Below the pieces are notes generated by a model, which saw only the letters and a program-made list of their open reading frames with translations, had not been told where the DNA came from and did no database searches. 64,000 bases of DNA, taken from Qipengyuania atrilutea. Lineage in GTDB: Bacteria > Pseudomonadota > Alphaproteobacteria > Sphingomonadales > Sphingomonadaceae. Positions 50,001 through 62,157 of the stretch are shown here, in pieces; the stretch's first letter is position 1; every line of letters starts with the position of its first letter. The translations under genes and the position numbers were made by a program. The stretch covers positions 124,001 to 188,000 of the forward strand of contig NZ_JABWGV010000003.1 of assembly GCF_013370205.1 (NCBI RefSeq), read 5' to 3'.

Positions 50001-50126
50001 CTGCGCGTGCGCCGCTGGAGCGGAGGCGATCGCGATTACGCCGGTGCAGGTGCCTACAGCAAGTGCTGCGGCGAATTTGCGAAGCGTGGCGCTGCGCAGC
50101 GAACGGGAGCGTGTAGATGCCTTCAT
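47079..50126 (-). CDS. TonB-dependent outer-membrane receptor, Oar-like with carboxypeptidase-regulatory domain
   Basis: The 1015-residue protein has a signal peptide ending near SAPAAHAQ, then an N-terminal Ig-like carboxypeptidase-regulatory domain (about residues 40-115: SLRGTITGGATEIT, GRYNFASLAPGQYRLEV). A plug (GVQFVDSFGGDRRLQGG, KAEFDQVGSVAITAITKSGTNEFRGSG) and a beta barrel follow, ending in an aromatic residue (SAGFEF). Such receptors import large sugars using TonB energy. The ATG at 50126 has AGGAGG 6 bases upstream. Transcribed leftward, divergent from the GH3 gene, it is the best candidate for glucan import. Confidence 0.87.
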   Translation of the reverse strand: MKASTRSRSLRSATLRKFAAALAVGTCTGVIAIASAPAAHAQESNASLRGTITGGATEITAVRVDRDTRRTVTISPNGRYNFASLAPGQYRLEVTTANGVLTTDVFDLSVAQDASLDFDVSELVPLQDPEVAIDTPADGENVILVTGERIRTLEGGEVGIDISQRLIEQIPQTNRNFLAFADLAPGVQFVDSFGGDRRLQGGAQTSNSVNVFIDGIGQKDYVLRGGVTGQDSTVGNPFPQAAIGEYRVISSNYKAEFDQVGSVAITAITKSGTNEFRGSGFVDFTNQDLRAARPIEIFGTNPSGKTESKDLQYGGTLGGPIIPDKLFFFATYEGKEIITPRDVTPGLDLAPSYFPSEYQGLFGSASEIFNENLYFGKIDFTPNMSDLFQFSVKYRDEDGEDFGSGNAAYSTRTVTSVKEWRGLARWEHTADNFINDLKLSYEDVTWNPRPFVFEPRNIYRAELFEDGVRREGTILQTGGSRNFQDKGQDGFQISNDFTWIGFDRHTIKAGVKAKWVTLNSIQQNSFNPQYVYNVSYNPDGPLNSGPFNDDIPYEVNFSAVVPGDDVSLNSETFQFGAYIQDDWDVTERLTLNLGVRWDFERTPDFLDYVADPDRVAAVQPDNYPNLVNANYDINDYISTGTEREVFYGAIQPRIGFSYWLDPDGQFVLFGGYGRSYDRNQFDFIQQELVQGASFGRTFRFQNAGDPRGECTLSATCVPFDPIYLTEEGRNQLIANAPPGAGGELRFINNDLKLPYSDQFSLGVRSTFDLLNVEVGYRHIASRDGFGYLLGNRRPNGDFFPETGNASSPFGNPPSPYGSILIGTNGINTDLDSGYLKLNKRYTRTSPWSFDATYTFTLAEENRRFGEYFSLDFPSFEDYPVIRSAGVRKHRIVMAATADLPLDFTMGAKLQYSSPPYLQSFTSTVGDPNSRDIIAVERDGLGDLWGFRQFDLSLTKYIDLGLINDENRFWVRADVINVFNDRNYNSFSSLTGERNRFGYGTDGFPRLLKVSAGFEF

Positions 50127-50325
50127 TAGGTTCCTCCTGCTAACCGGAGCCGCCCCTGCAGCGCCGGGGATCCGCACGTCGGTTTTGGCCGATCGTTACG
50201 AATCAGAATGGTTACTCGGCTCTTGTAACCGGTTTCATAATAGCTGTATAGCTTCGCGACAGGGGCGCGGAATCGCGCTAAAACAACGCGAAACTCGCAA
50301 AATTTTCGGGCTACGGGAGAGAATC
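50127..50325. promoter_or_regulatory. Divergent control region between TonB receptor and GH3 genes
   Basis: This 199-bp region separates two genes reading away from each other. It contains the LacI-type operator at 50224-50237 and a possible promoter for the GH3 gene, TTGTAA (50223-50228) with an 18-bp spacer to TATAGC (50247-50252), so the operator would lie in the promoter. Another GGTTAC half-site is at 50210-50215. Confidence 0.55.
50224..50237. promoter_or_regulatory. LacI-type operator candidate (TGTAACCGGTTTCA)
   Basis: The 14-mer TGTAACCGGTTTCA is a palindrome except for one base pair (TGNAACCGGTTNCA) and matches the general shape of LacI-family operators. It lies in the gap between the divergent receptor and GH3 genes and shares its left half with the site at 42978. 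It would let one repressor switch both directions. Confidence 0.6.
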
Positions 50326-52671
50326 ATGCGCGGATATGTGCTAAAATTGTCACTAGGTTGTGCTGCGCTGGCCCTGTCCGCTTGCGCTACCGTCGAGGCG
50401 GGCGCGCCGCCGCGCGAAATCGCAGCGCAGTCGCAGCCGACCGCGGTAGGAACTGTGCCGGTCGAGACAGCACAGCCGGACTGGGCTGCAACCGATCCGG
50501 AAATGAATGCGTTCATCGACGACCTGATGGGTCAGATGACGCTGCAGGAAAAGATCGGCCAGCTTACGCTTCTGACGAGTGACTGGGAATCGACCGGTCC
50601 CACCATGCGCGACACGTATCAGGCCGATATCCGCGCCGGACGGGTGGGATCGATTTTCAACGCGTATACCGCCGACTACACACGCCAGTTGCAGGAACTC
50701 GCGGTCGAGGGAACGCGCCTCAAGATACCGTTGCTGTTCGGTTATGACGTAATCCACGGGCACCGTACGATCTTCCCGATCTCGCTCGGCGAGGCCGCGA
50801 GCTGGGACATGGACGCGATCGAGCGGTCCGCACGGGTTTCCGCTGCGGAGGCTTCGTCCGAAGGCATTCACTGGACCTTCTCGCCCATGGTCGACATTGC
50901 CCGCGATGCGCGCTGGGGCCGCATTTCCGAAGGTGCGGGCGAGGATGTCTACCTAGGCAGCCAAGTCGCGCGGGCGCGGGTCCGCGGCTACCAGGGCGAC
51001 GACCTCGGCGCGGTCGACACCGTTCTCGCCACGGCGAAGCACTTCGCCGCTTATGGCGCTGCGCAGGCCGGGCGCGACTATCATACCGTTGATATTTCGG
51101 AGCGCACTTTGCGCGACGTCTATTTGCCGCCGTTCAAGGCTGCGGTCGACGAGGGCGTGGCAACGTTCATGACGTCGTTCAATGAATACAATGGCGTTCC
51201 GGCAAGCGGTAGCCGCTATCTGCTGACCGACGTGCTGCGCGACCAATGGGGCTTCGACGGCTTCGTCGTAACCGATTACACTTCCATCAACGAGATGATC
51301 CCGCATGGTTATTCGCGCGATCTTCAGCAAGCGGGCGAGCAGGCTCTCAACGCCGGCGTCGACATGGACATGCAGGGCGCGGTGTTCATGGAGCACCTCA
51401 AGCAATCCATCGACGCGGGAACCGCAAGCCAAGCCGACATCGACCAGGCCGTTCGCCGCATCCTCGAGATGAAATACCGCCTCGGCCTGTTCGAAGATCC
51501 CTATCGTTATTCCGACAATGCACGGCAGGACGCGACGCTCTACAAGCCGGAATTTCTGGAAGCTGCCCGCGACGTTGCGCGCAAGTCGATGGTGCTGCTT
51601 AAGAACGAAGGCAACACCCTGCCGCTTGTTGCCGGGGCCAAGAATATCGCCCTCATCGGCCCGCTGGCGGACAGCAAGGCGGATATGATCGGCAGTTGGG
51701 CAGCCGCGGGCGACCGGCAAACGCGGCCCGTCACGATCCTTGAGGGAATGCGGCAGCGCGCAGGCGAGGGAACACGCATCAATTACGTCAAGGGTGCCAG
51801 TTACGAGTTCGCGTCTTCGGGCAGCACGGACGGTTTTGCCGAAGCTGTCGCCGCGGCGGAACAGGCGGACGTCGTCGTCGCCGTCATGGGCGAAAAGTGG
51901 GACATGACCGGCGAAGCGGCCAGCCGCACGGCGCTCGACCTGCCCGGCAACCAGCAGGCGCTTCTCGAACGGCTGGTCGCGACCGGAAAGCCGGTGGTGC
52001 TTGTCGTATTGAGTGGCCGCCCCAATTCGATCGGATGGGCTGACGACAATGTCGAGGCGATCCTCCACGCATGGTATCCCGGCACGATGGGCGGTCACGC
52101 GGTCGCCGACGTGCTGTTCGGCGATTACAACCCCTCGGGCAAGCTGCCCGTCACCTTCCCGCTTACCGTGGGGCAGGAGCCGCTGCATTACGATATGAAG
52201 AACACGGGCCGCCCCTACTCGGCCGACAACCCGCAGCAGAAGTATCTGTCGCGCTATCTCAACACGCCGAACGATCCGCTCTACCGGTTCGGTTACGGCC
52301 TCAGCTATACCAACTTCAGCTACTCGCCGGTCACGCTCAGCAATCCTACGCTGAGCGCGAATGGCTCGCTTACTGCAAGCGCGACAATCACGAATACCGG
52401 GGACCGCGCGGGCGCGGAAGTTGTACAGATGTACGTTCGCGACCTGGTTGGCTCGGTGACCCGCCCGGTACAGGAATTGAAGGGCTTCGAGAAAGTCATC
52501 CTCCAGCCCGGCGAGAGCCGGACGGTCAGCTTCCGCATCGAGCCGAAAGATCTGGCTTTCACTCGCGCCGACATGTCGCACGGCTGGGAACCGGGTGAAT
52601 TCAATCTCTGGATCGCTCCGTCTTCGGGGCTTGAGGCAAGCGCGCCCGTTACGTTCAACCTGACGGAGTAG
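50326..52671 (+). CDS. bglX: GH3 beta-glucosidase lipoprotein (BglX-like)
   Basis: The 781-residue enzyme has a lipobox cysteine at residue 20 (ALALSAC). The GH3 TIM-barrel domain carries the nucleophile Asp317 in GFVVTDYTS, preceded by FAAYGAAQAGRDYHTVDIS. The second alpha/beta domain has LIGPLADSKADMIGSW, and the C-terminal fibronectin type III-like domain ends in GAEVVQMYVRDLVGSVTRPVQELKGF. GH3 members cut beta-glucosides from the non-reducing end and often act on beta-1,2-linked sophorose too. The ATG at 50326 has GGGAGAG nearby. The sulfatase-family gene starts 4 bp after the stop. Confidence 0.92.
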   Translation: MRGYVLKLSLGCAALALSACATVEAGAPPREIAAQSQPTAVGTVPVETAQPDWAATDPEMNAFIDDLMGQMTLQEKIGQLTLLTSDWESTGPTMRDTYQADIRAGRVGSIFNAYTADYTRQLQELAVEGTRLKIPLLFGYDVIHGHRTIFPISLGEAASWDMDAIERSARVSAAEASSEGIHWTFSPMVDIARDARWGRISEGAGEDVYLGSQVARARVRGYQGDDLGAVDTVLATAKHFAAYGAAQAGRDYHTVDISERTLRDVYLPPFKAAVDEGVATFMTSFNEYNGVPASGSRYLLTDVLRDQWGFDGFVVTDYTSINEMIPHGYSRDLQQAGEQALNAGVDMDMQGAVFMEHLKQSIDAGTASQADIDQAVRRILEMKYRLGLFEDPYRYSDNARQDATLYKPEFLEAARDVARKSMVLLKNEGNTLPLVAGAKNIALIGPLADSKADMIGSWAAAGDRQTRPVTILEGMRQRAGEGTRINYVKGASYEFASSGSTDGFAEAVAAAEQADVVVAVMGEKWDMTGEAASRTALDLPGNQQALLERLVATGKPVVLVVLSGRPNSIGWADDNVEAILHAWYPGTMGGHAVADVLFGDYNPSGKLPVTFPLTVGQEPLHYDMKNTGRPYSADNPQQKYLSRYLNTPNDPLYRFGYGLSYTNFSYSPVTLSNPTLSANGSLTASATITNTGDRAGAEVVQMYVRDLVGSVTRPVQELKGFEKVILQPGESRTVSFRIEPKDLAFTRADMSHGWEPGEFNLWIAPSSGLEASAPVTFNLTE

Positions 52672-52675
52672 ACGC

Positions 52676-54355
<1,680 letters not shown>

Positions 54356-54388
54356 CCTCGGGCGCCAGCAAGCGCAACTCGCTCGCCT

Positions 54389-54991
54389 ATGTGCAATCTT
54401 TACCGCATGACCAATTCGGCCGACGAGGTCGCGCGCTGGTTCGGGGCGGTCAACGAACTCGGCGGAGCGAATTTTGGTGCGGAGGTGTTTCCCGGTTATC
54501 CGGGGGTCGTCATCGCCGGTGGCCGCTTGAGGCAAATGACCTGGGGCTTTCCGCTCCAGCTTACGAGCAAGGTGACCGGCAAACCGCTGAAGCCGAAGCC
54601 GGTCAACAATACGCGCAGCGACAAGCTTGGCAGCTATATGTGGCGCTACAGTTTCGAGGAACGGCGCTGCCTCATTCCGTTATCTGCGTGGGCCGAGGCG
54701 GAGGGGCCGAAGGGCGGGAAGACGCGCACCTGGATGTCGCTTCCGAATGCCGAACTGTTCAGCGTGGCGGGTATCTGGCGGGACACCAGCGAGTGGGGTT
54801 CGTGCTACTCGATGGTAATGACCGACAGCGCCGGCGATGCGGCCGAGGTCCATTCGCGCATGCCGGTCGTCCTCACAGAAGACCAGCGCCAGATATGGAC
54901 GGAAGGCAGCGCCGAGGCTGCCTACGCGCTCTGCACACCCTACGCCGGGCCGCTCGCAATCGATCGCACGGCTACGCCCTGGGTAGCCTGA
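54389..54991 (+). CDS. SOS response-associated peptidase (SRAP/YedK/HMCES family)
   Basis: The 200-residue protein begins MCNLYRMT, where the Cys2 side chain, after Met removal, covalently traps abasic sites in single-stranded DNA. It shows the NTRSDKLGSYMW and RRCLIPLSAWAEAE segments and the conserved HSRMPVVL. It is the boundary between the carbohydrate locus and gltD, with convergent ends. No LexA box can be pointed to. Confidence 0.88.
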   Translation: MCNLYRMTNSADEVARWFGAVNELGGANFGAEVFPGYPGVVIAGGRLRQMTWGFPLQLTSKVTGKPLKPKPVNNTRSDKLGSYMWRYSFEERRCLIPLSAWAEAEGPKGGKTRTWMSLPNAELFSVAGIWRDTSEWGSCYSMVMTDSAGDAAEVHSRMPVVLTEDQRQIWTEGSAEAAYALCTPYAGPLAIDRTATPWVA

Positions 54992-55000
54992 CCTACGCGT

Positions 55001-56437
55001 TTAGCGCGGCAGCTCGGTCTTCCCCATCAGCGCCAGATCCACACTGCGCGCGCACTGGCGGCCTTCGCGGATCGCCCAGACGACGAGGCTCTGGCCGCGC
55101 CGCATGTCGCCGCAGGCGTAGACGCCCGACTCGCTCGTTGCGTAAGCGTCGGTGTCCGCCTCGACATTGCCGCGTTCGGACATGGCCACGCCTGCGCGTT
55201 CGAGCAGGCCGCGTTTGGTCGGACCGGTAAAGCCCATCGCGAGCAGGATCAGGTCTGCGGGTAGGGTGAACTCGCTTCCCTCGATTTCCTGCATCTGCCG
55301 GTCTCTCCACTCGACCCGCACGCATTCGAGCCCCGCGACATCGCCGCCTTCGCCGACCACGCGCTTTGCGAGCACCGCCCAGTCGCGGTTCGCGCCTTCC
55401 TCATGGCTTGAAGAGGTGCGCAGCTTCATTGGCCAGTGCGGCCAGGTCAGCGCCTTGTCTTCCTTTTCGGGCGGTTTGGGCATGATCTCGAGCTGCGTAA
55501 CGCTTTTCGCACCCTGCCGGTTCGACGTGCCGACACAGTCGGAGCCGGTGTCGCCCCCGCCGATCACGATTACATTCTTGCCCGTCGCCGTCAGGGTGCC
55601 GCGCGGGGCGGCGCGCACTTCGTCGTCACCCGCATTACGTTTGTTCTGCTGGGTCAGGAATTCCATCGCGAGCCTGACGCCGGAAAGCTCTGCCCCCGGA
55701 ATATCGAGCCCGCGCGCTTCCTCGGCGCCGCCCGACAGGACGATCGCGTCGAAATTGTCCTTGAGCGCGGCGAAGGAGACATCGACGCCCACTTCGGCGC
55801 TCGTCTTGAAGGTCACGCCTTCCTGCTCCATCTGGACCGCGCGCCGGTTGATGAGGTGCTTTTCCATCTTGAAATCGGGAATGCCGTAGCGAAGCAGGCC
55901 GCCGATGCGGTCGTTCTTTTCGAACACGGTGACGGCATGTCCGGCGCGTGCGAGCTGCTGGGCACAGGCGAGGCCAGCGGGGCCCGAGCCGATGACGGCG
56001 ATCGACTTGCCGGTGTTCTGCGCGGGTATCTGCGGCTTTACCCAGCCTTCTTGCCACCCGCGGTCGATGATGGCGGCCTCAATACTTTTGATAGTGACCG
56101 GGGAATCGACGATGTTGAGCGTGCAGGCTGCCTCGCACGGGGCGGGGCAGATGCGACCGGTGAATTCGGGGAAGTTGTTGGTCGAATGGAGAATGTCGAG
56201 CGCGTTCTTCCAGTCGCCTTCGTAGACGAGGTGGTTCCAGTCCGGGATGATATTGTTCACCGGACAGCCGTTGTGACAGTAGGGGATGCCGCAGTTCATG
56301 CACCGCGCGGCCTGTTCCTTGAGGACGGGCTCGTCCGGGGTGTGGATGAACTCCTTGTAGTGCTTCAGCCGTTCTTCGGGCGCGATGTAGTCGCGCTCGC
56401 GCCGGTCGAATTCGAGAAAACCTGTTTCCTTGCCCAC
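55001..56437 (-). CDS. gltD: Glutamate synthase small subunit
   Basis: The 478-residue subunit passes electrons from NADPH to GltB for glutamate synthesis. It shows the N-terminal Fe-S cysteines in [23 protein letters not shown], the FAD-binding [31 protein letters not shown] and the NADPH-binding [17 protein letters not shown]. It lies 20 bp downstream of gltB in the leftward gltBD operon. Confidence 0.97.
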   Translation of the reverse strand: MGKETGFLEFDRRERDYIAPEERLKHYKEFIHTPDEPVLKEQAARCMNCGIPYCHNGCPVNNIIPDWNHLVYEGDWKNALDILHSTNNFPEFTGRICPAPCEAACTLNIVDSPVTIKSIEAAIIDRGWQEGWVKPQIPAQNTGKSIAVIGSGPAGLACAQQLARAGHAVTVFEKNDRIGGLLRYGIPDFKMEKHLINRRAVQMEQEGVTFKTSAEVGVDVSFAALKDNFDAIVLSGGAEEARGLDIPGAELSGVRLAMEFLTQQNKRNAGDDEVRAAPRGTLTATGKNVIVIGGGDTGSDCVGTSNRQGAKSVTQLEIMPKPPEKEDKALTWPHWPMKLRTSSSHEEGANRDWAVLAKRVVGEGGDVAGLECVRVEWRDRQMQEIEGSEFTLPADLILLAMGFTGPTKRGLLERAGVAMSERGNVEADTDAYATSESGVYACGDMRRGQSLVVWAIREGRQCARSVDLALMGKTELPR

Positions 56438-56457
56438 TTGCAGTTACCTTCGATAAA

Positions 56458-59400
56458 TCATTCGGCCGCGACGCTGGCGGCTTCTTCGCGCTCGTCCTCG
56501 AGCGCCTTGAGCGCGCGAGCGTAATCGCGTGGCATTACTTTCACGAACTTGCCGAGACCGGTTTCCCAGTCCGCCAGCAGGTCGGAGGCGCGCCTGCTTC
56601 CGGTATGGAGCTTGTGCCGTTCGATCAGGATCTTGAGCCGCTCCGCATCGTGGCGCAGCATGTCGCCCATGCCGAGGTTGTCGACCGAGATGGCGCGCTG
56701 CTGCGGCCGGCCCGTGCCCTCGTCCTCGTCACGCTCATTAGAGACCGGTTCGAGATCGACCTGCGCCGTGTTGCACAGCTTCGCGAAGTCGCCGGCCGGA
56801 TCGTAGACATAGGCCACGCCGCCGCTCATTCCCGCCGCGAAATTGCGCCCTGTCTTGCCAAGCACGCAGACGACACCGCCGGTCATGTATTCGCAGGCGT
56901 GGTCGCCCGTGCCTTCCACGACGGCGACCGCGCCCGAGTTGCGCACCGCGAACCGCTCGCCTGCCACGCCTTCGAAATAGGCTTCGCCGGAGATGGCCCC
57001 GTAGAGCACGGTGTTGCCAGCGATGATGTTCTCGGTCGGCTCCAGGCTGGAGGCCTCGGGTTGGTGCACGATGATTCGGCCGCCCGACAGGCCCTTGCCG
57101 ACATAGTCGTTGGCATCGCCTGCGAGGTCGAGCGTGACGCCGTGTGCGAGCCACGCGCCGAAGCTTTGCCCGGCAACACCGGTGAAGTTTATGCGGATCG
57201 TATCGGTAGGCAGGCCGCCGTGACCAAATTTCTCGGCGATCCGGCCGGACAGCATCGCACCGACCGTGCGGTTGACGTTGCGGATCGGCAGATCCAACTG
57301 CACTGCCTCGCCCTTCTCCAGCGCCGGTGCGCAGCGTTCGATAAGCTCCTTGTCGAGCGCCCCTTCCAGACCGTGGTGCTGTTCCTGCGTATGGCGCAGC
57401 GTCTCGCGCCCCTCGCTCGCGTGGCGGTCGAGCAGGCGGGAGAGGTCCACGCCGTCGGCTTTCCAGTGCCGGTGGACGCGGCTCATATCGAGCAAGTCCA
57501 CGCGCCCGACCATTTCGTCGATGGTGCGAATGCCCATCTCCGCCATGATCGCCCGCAATTCCTCGGCCACGTAGAAGAAGTAGTTGATGACGTGCTCGGG
57601 CTCGCCGGTGAAGCGCTTGCGCAGTTCGGGATCCTGCGTCGCCACGCCGACCGGGCAGGTGTTGAGGTGGCACTTCCTCATCATGATGCACCCCGCTGCG
57701 ATCAGCGGAGCGGTCGCGAAGCCGAACTCGTCGGCGCCCAGCAATGCGCCGATGGCGACGTCGCGCCCGGTGCGAAGGCCGCCGTCGACTTGAACCGCGA
57801 TTCGGCTGCGTAGGTCGTTGAGGAGCAGTGTCTGCTGCGTTTCAGCAAGGCCGATCTCCCACGGGCTGCCCGCATGGGTCAGGCTGGTCAGCGGCGATGC
57901 GCCGGTTCCGCCTTCGTAACCCGAAATCGTAACGTGATCCGCCCTTGCCTTCGATACGCCGGCAGCGACCGTGCCGACGCCGACTTCGGATACGAGCTTC
58001 ACCGAAATCCGCGCCTTGGGCTGCACGTTTTTCAGATCGTGGATCAGCTGCGCAAGATCCTCAATCGAATAGATATCGTGGTGCGGCGGCGGCGAGATCA
58101 GGCCCACGCCCGGCGTCGCGTGGCGCACCGCGCCGATCACCTTGTCGACCTTGTGACCCGGTAGCTGACCGCCTTCGCCGGGCTTCGCACCCTGCGCCAT
58201 CTTGATCTGGATGTCGTCCGAATTGACGAGGTATTCGGTCGTCACGCCGAACCGGCCCGAAGCGACCTGCTTGATCCGGCTGCGCATGGAATCGCCGTTA
58301 GGCATCGGCGTGAAGCGGTCCGTTTCCTCGCCGCCTTCGCCGGTGTTGGAGCGTCCACCGATGCGGTTCATTGCGATCGCCAGCGTCGTGTGCGCCTCGC
58401 GGCTGATCGAGCCGTAGCTCATTGCGCCGGTCGAGAAACGTTTCACGATTTCCGCAGCCGGTTCCACTTCGTCCAAGGGGATCGGCTGGTCCGCGCGCTT
58501 GAAGTCCATCAGGCCGCGGATGGTGAGTAGCCGTTCCGACTGCTCGTTCACGCTTTTCGCGAATTCCTCGTAATTCTTGTGGCCGCTCTCGTTCATGCCG
58601 CCGCGCACGGCGTGCTGCAGGTTCGCGACGTTGCTCGGCGTCCAGACATGGTCCTCGCCGCGCAGGCGGAATTGGTAGATGCCGCCGACATCGAGCATAC
58701 CCTTGTAGAGCGGGTTGTCGCCGTAAGCCTGCCCGTGACGGCGCACCGCTTCCTCGGCCACTTCCTTCAGGCCAATGCCTTCGATGGTCGTCGCCGTGCC
58801 GGAGAAGTAATCCTCGATGAACTTGCTCGACAGGCCGACCGCGTCGAAGATCTGCGCACCGCAGTAGGACTGGTAGGTCGAGATGCCCATCTTGGACATG
58901 ACCTTCAGAATGCCTTTACCGATCGCCTTGACGTAGTTGGCCTGCACCTCGTCGCTCGAGAGCTCGGGGAACTTGCGGGCGCGGATGTCTTCGAGCGTCT
59001 GGAAGGCGAGGTAGGGGTTGATCGCTTCCGCGCCATAGCCTGCCAGTACGCAGAAATGATGCACTTCGCGCGCTTCGCCGGTTTCCACAACGAGGCCCGT
59101 CTGCATTCTCAGACCCTGCCGCACGAGGTGATGATGCACCGCCGAGGTCGCGAGAACTGCGGGCATCGGAATGCGGTCGGGCCCTTGCAGCCGGTCGGAC
59201 AGGACGAGGATGTTGTGATCCTGCAGCACCGCCTCGGTTGCGGCCCAGCACATTTCCTTGATCGCCATCGCGAGCCCGTCCGCACCGCTCGCGGCGTCCC
59301 AGGTGATGTCGATCGTCTCGGTACGGAACGCACCGTCGAGCGCCGCTTCCACGCTGCGGATCTTTGCGAGGGCATCGTTAGTGAGGATCGGCTGGCTGAC

Positions 59401-61110
59401 TTCAAGCCGCTTGTGCGTGCCGGCATCATGGCCGAGCAGGTTCGGGCGCGGACCGACCATCGACAGGAGGCTCATGACCAGTTCTTCGCGGATCGGGTCG
59501 ATCGGCGGGTTGGTCACCTGCGCGAAGTTCTGCTTGAAATAGTCGTAAAGCAGCCGCGACCTTGAAGACAACACGGCAAGCGGCGTGTCCGTACCCATCG
59601 AACCGATGGGATCGTCGCCGCGCTGCGCCATCGGTTCGAGGAAGCGGGAGATGTCTTCCTGCGTGTAGCCGAAGGCCTGCTGGCGTTCGAGCAAATCTGT
59701 TTCGCCTTCGAGTGTCTCGGACAGTTCGGGCTCGATATGGTCGAGATCTTCGAGCTTGTACTGCGCCTGTTCGAGCCATTCCGCATAGGGCTCGTCGGCG
59801 GCAAGGTTCGCTTTCAGCTCCTCGTCCTCGATGATGCGGCCTTCTTCGAGGTCGATGAGCAACATCTTGCCGGGCTGCAAGCGCCACTTGCGCGTGATGT
59901 CCTCTTCCGCGAACGGCAGCACTCCGCTTTCCGAAGCAAGGAGGATGAAGTCGTCCTTGGTCGTGCAGAAACGCGCCGGCCTCAGGCCATTGCGGTCGAG
60001 CGTCGCGCCGATCTGCCGGCCGTCGGTGAACGCAACCGCCGCTGGCCCGTCCCACGGCTCCATCAAAGCTGCGTGATATTCGTAGAAGGCGCGCCTGCCC
60101 GGATCCATAAGTGCGTTCTTTGCCCACGCCTCGGGGATCAGCATCATCATGGCATGAGCGAGGCTGTAACCGCCTGCCAGCAGCAGTTCCAATGCGTTGT
60201 CGAGACACGCGGTGTCCGACTGGCCATGCGGGATCAGCGGCCACATCTTGTCGAGGTCGGACCCGAGCAGGTCGCTTTCCATCGTGCGGCGCCGCGCGTT
60301 CATCCAGTTCACATTGCCGCGAACCGTGTTGATCTCCCCGTTATGCGCCATGAAGCGGTAGGGGTGGGCAAGCCGCCAGCTGGGAAAGGTGTTGGTGCTG
60401 AAACGCTGGTGGACGAGGCCTAGGGCGGAGACACAATCAGGATCGCGCAAGTCGTCGTAGAAACTGCCGACCTGGTTTGCGAGCAACAGTCCCTTGTAAA
60501 CGATCGTGCGGCTGGAAAAGCTCGGGATATACGTCTGCACCAGTCCCGGCAGGTCGTGCTTCACGGCCAGCTTGGCGAGCGGGTTCAGCGTCTGCTTGCG
60601 GATGACGATCAGCTTGCGCTCGAACGCGTCCCGATCCGCGCAGTTATCGCCGCGCGCGACGATGCACTGCCGGATGACCGGCTTGGATTCGATGACCGCC
60701 TTGCCCAAACCGTCGAGCGTGACCGGCACATCGCGCCAGCCGACGACGCGCTGTCCTTCCTTCTCGATGAACTTCTCGAGCTGGTCGGTCAGGAACTCGC
60801 GGGCCGCTTCGTCCTGCGGCATGAAGCACATGGCCACGGCGTAGCGACCCGGTTGGGGGAGATCATGCCCTTCGGCAGCGGCCCATTTGCGAAAGAGGGG
60901 GTCCGGAACCTGCAGCAGGATACCCGCACCGTCGCCGAGCAGCGGGTCCGCGCCGACCGCGCCGCGGTGATCGATATTGGCAAGTATCTCGAGTGCCTGC
61001 GAAACGACGAAATGGCTGGCCTCGCCCTTGATATGCGCGATGAAGCCCACGCCGCACGCGTCGTGTTCGTTGGCTGGATCGTACAGTCCGGTGGCGGGGG
61101 GTAGGCCCAT
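56458..61110 (-). CDS. gltB: Glutamate synthase large subunit
   Basis: GltB (1550 residues) transfers the amide of glutamine to 2-oxoglutarate. The propeptide is 18 residues long, and cleavage exposes Cys19 ([13 protein letters not shown]), the class II amidotransferase nucleophile. The FMN domain carries [18 protein letters not shown], and the [3Fe-4S] cysteines are in [19 protein letters not shown]. The C-terminal GXGXG domain contains [13 protein letters not shown]. The ATG at 61110 has AAGGA just upstream; a GTG nine codons earlier is less likely. The 207-bp gap to the next gene has no clear promoter that I can identify. Confidence 0.97.
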   Translation of the reverse strand: MGLPPATGLYDPANEHDACGVGFIAHIKGEASHFVVSQALEILANIDHRGAVGADPLLGDGAGILLQVPDPLFRKWAAAEGHDLPQPGRYAVAMCFMPQDEAAREFLTDQLEKFIEKEGQRVVGWRDVPVTLDGLGKAVIESKPVIRQCIVARGDNCADRDAFERKLIVIRKQTLNPLAKLAVKHDLPGLVQTYIPSFSSRTIVYKGLLLANQVGSFYDDLRDPDCVSALGLVHQRFSTNTFPSWRLAHPYRFMAHNGEINTVRGNVNWMNARRRTMESDLLGSDLDKMWPLIPHGQSDTACLDNALELLLAGGYSLAHAMMMLIPEAWAKNALMDPGRRAFYEYHAALMEPWDGPAAVAFTDGRQIGATLDRNGLRPARFCTTKDDFILLASESGVLPFAEEDITRKWRLQPGKMLLIDLEEGRIIEDEELKANLAADEPYAEWLEQAQYKLEDLDHIEPELSETLEGETDLLERQQAFGYTQEDISRFLEPMAQRGDDPIGSMGTDTPLAVLSSRSRLLYDYFKQNFAQVTNPPIDPIREELVMSLLSMVGPRPNLLGHDAGTHKRLEVSQPILTNDALAKIRSVEAALDGAFRTETIDITWDAASGADGLAMAIKEMCWAATEAVLQDHNILVLSDRLQGPDRIPMPAVLATSAVHHHLVRQGLRMQTGLVVETGEAREVHHFCVLAGYGAEAINPYLAFQTLEDIRARKFPELSSDEVQANYVKAIGKGILKVMSKMGISTYQSYCGAQIFDAVGLSSKFIEDYFSGTATTIEGIGLKEVAEEAVRRHGQAYGDNPLYKGMLDVGGIYQFRLRGEDHVWTPSNVANLQHAVRGGMNESGHKNYEEFAKSVNEQSERLLTIRGLMDFKRADQPIPLDEVEPAAEIVKRFSTGAMSYGSISREAHTTLAIAMNRIGGRSNTGEGGEETDRFTPMPNGDSMRSRIKQVASGRFGVTTEYLVNSDDIQIKMAQGAKPGEGGQLPGHKVDKVIGAVRHATPGVGLISPPPHHDIYSIEDLAQLIHDLKNVQPKARISVKLVSEVGVGTVAAGVSKARADHVTISGYEGGTGASPLTSLTHAGSPWEIGLAETQQTLLLNDLRSRIAVQVDGGLRTGRDVAIGALLGADEFGFATAPLIAAGCIMMRKCHLNTCPVGVATQDPELRKRFTGEPEHVINYFFYVAEELRAIMAEMGIRTIDEMVGRVDLLDMSRVHRHWKADGVDLSRLLDRHASEGRETLRHTQEQHHGLEGALDKELIERCAPALEKGEAVQLDLPIRNVNRTVGAMLSGRIAEKFGHGGLPTDTIRINFTGVAGQSFGAWLAHGVTLDLAGDANDYVGKGLSGGRIIVHQPEASSLEPTENIIAGNTVLYGAISGEAYFEGVAGERFAVRNSGAVAVVEGTGDHACEYMTGGVVCVLGKTGRNFAAGMSGGVAYVYDPAGDFAKLCNTAQVDLEPVSNERDEDEGTGRPQQRAISVDNLGMGDMLRHDAERLKILIERHKLHTGSRRASDLLADWETGLGKFVKVMPRDYARALKALEDEREEAASVAAE

Positions 61111-61317
61111 TCCAATTCCTTCCGATGCACTGCGCACACCTGCCGAGCCCTTTGTCCGGCAACTTCATGCCGATAAGGTCCGTCAGGCGCTGCTCAAAAT
61201 GTCGTAAGACTTCCCTTTGGCGACAGAAAGAGATTTTCGCAACTGCAACGGGAATAGGATTATTTCAGGCCAATAAAGTTGCCGCTATCGGTCTGCTACG
61301 CGCCACCGCGCGAAGCC

Positions 61318-62157
61318 CTACTTCGACTTGTCGCGGCGCGACCTCGTCCGGGTGCGCATGCGAAATGGTCCGATGCTCTCGCGCCGGGCAGCAAAACTTC
61401 CCGTATTCTGAGGACGCGGCACCGGCTCGGAATCGCTGCGCGCCGCATTCTGGATGCGCTCGTCCCTTTCGGAAAGCCGCGCGACCGCTTCCTCCAGCCG
61501 CTGCACGAGGAGAGCGAGCGATTCGTCTTCCAGCAGAGCGGTGGTTTGTTCTTCGGTTTTGGGCGTGTCGCCTTCTGCCTCGGTCGTCGGGACGTCCGAC
61601 AGGATGGGGTCGATGGTCGGACGCTCGGTCGCTTCGCCGGCGGCATCATCGTTCGTCACGACCGGATCGACAGTCATAGCCTGCTCGGAAGGGTAATCCT
61701 CAGAAGCGACACCAGCCTCGTGATCCGGTTCTTCCCATGCCTCCGGCAGATCAAACGGCTCTGCGCGCTCCTCCGCCGTTTCATCGGGTTCCTCGACAAA
61801 ATTATCGGTCGTGAAATGCGCGAAGAGCGGTTCTTCATCGTCCTCGTCTTCGGCGTCCTGCAAGCGCGCGCGTTCCTCGTCGCGCAGGGTCCACCGAGGC
61901 GGCTCGCTGGCAGGAACGAAGTCGTAGCGGGCGAGGGAGCGCCTGCGGATTGCCCGTACGATCCGCGCCGCGATGAAGCCGGTGACGATACCGATCGCGG
62001 CTGCGATTAGCGCGGCAGTCAACCTGCTCAGACCGAAGGTGCTAGCAAGCATTTGCGCAGGCAGCACCGCGGCGATGCCGCCGAAAAGGAGGCCGAACCA
62101 AAGCGCGACGGCAGCGGAAAAGCCGCTGTGCGCAATCAAAGACTGATCCTTCTTCAT
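61318..62157 (-). CDS. Hypothetical membrane protein with long acidic cytoplasmic region
   Basis: The 279-residue protein starts at the ATG at 62157 (MKKDQSLIAHSGF). Two hydrophobic helices (about residues 14-36 and 44-64) are followed by a basic RRRS segment. A low-complexity region rich in Asp, Glu, Pro and Thr (about 85-200) comes next, then a helical part (LLEDESLALLVQRLEEAVARL, in part coiled-coil-like) and a very basic Arg-rich C-terminal end (RTRTRSRRDKSK). I do not recognise a family. It may be a membrane-anchored scaffold. Confidence 0.6.
   Translation of the reverse strand: MKKDQSLIAHSGFSAAVALWFGLLFGGIAAVLPAQMLASTFGLSRLTAALIAAAIGIVTGFIAARIVRAIRRRSLARYDFVPASEPPRWTLRDEERARLQDAEDEDDEEPLFAHFTTDNFVEEPDETAEERAEPFDLPEAWEEPDHEAGVASEDYPSEQAMTVDPVVTNDDAAGEATERPTIDPILSDVPTTEAEGDTPKTEEQTTALLEDESLALLVQRLEEAVARLSERDERIQNAARSDSEPVPRPQNTGSFAARRESIGPFRMRTRTRSRRDKSK

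Noticed and set aside
50127-50160. TAACCGG half-site near the receptor ribosome site
   Set aside because: Only a half-site without the TG...CA ends; chance match is likely.
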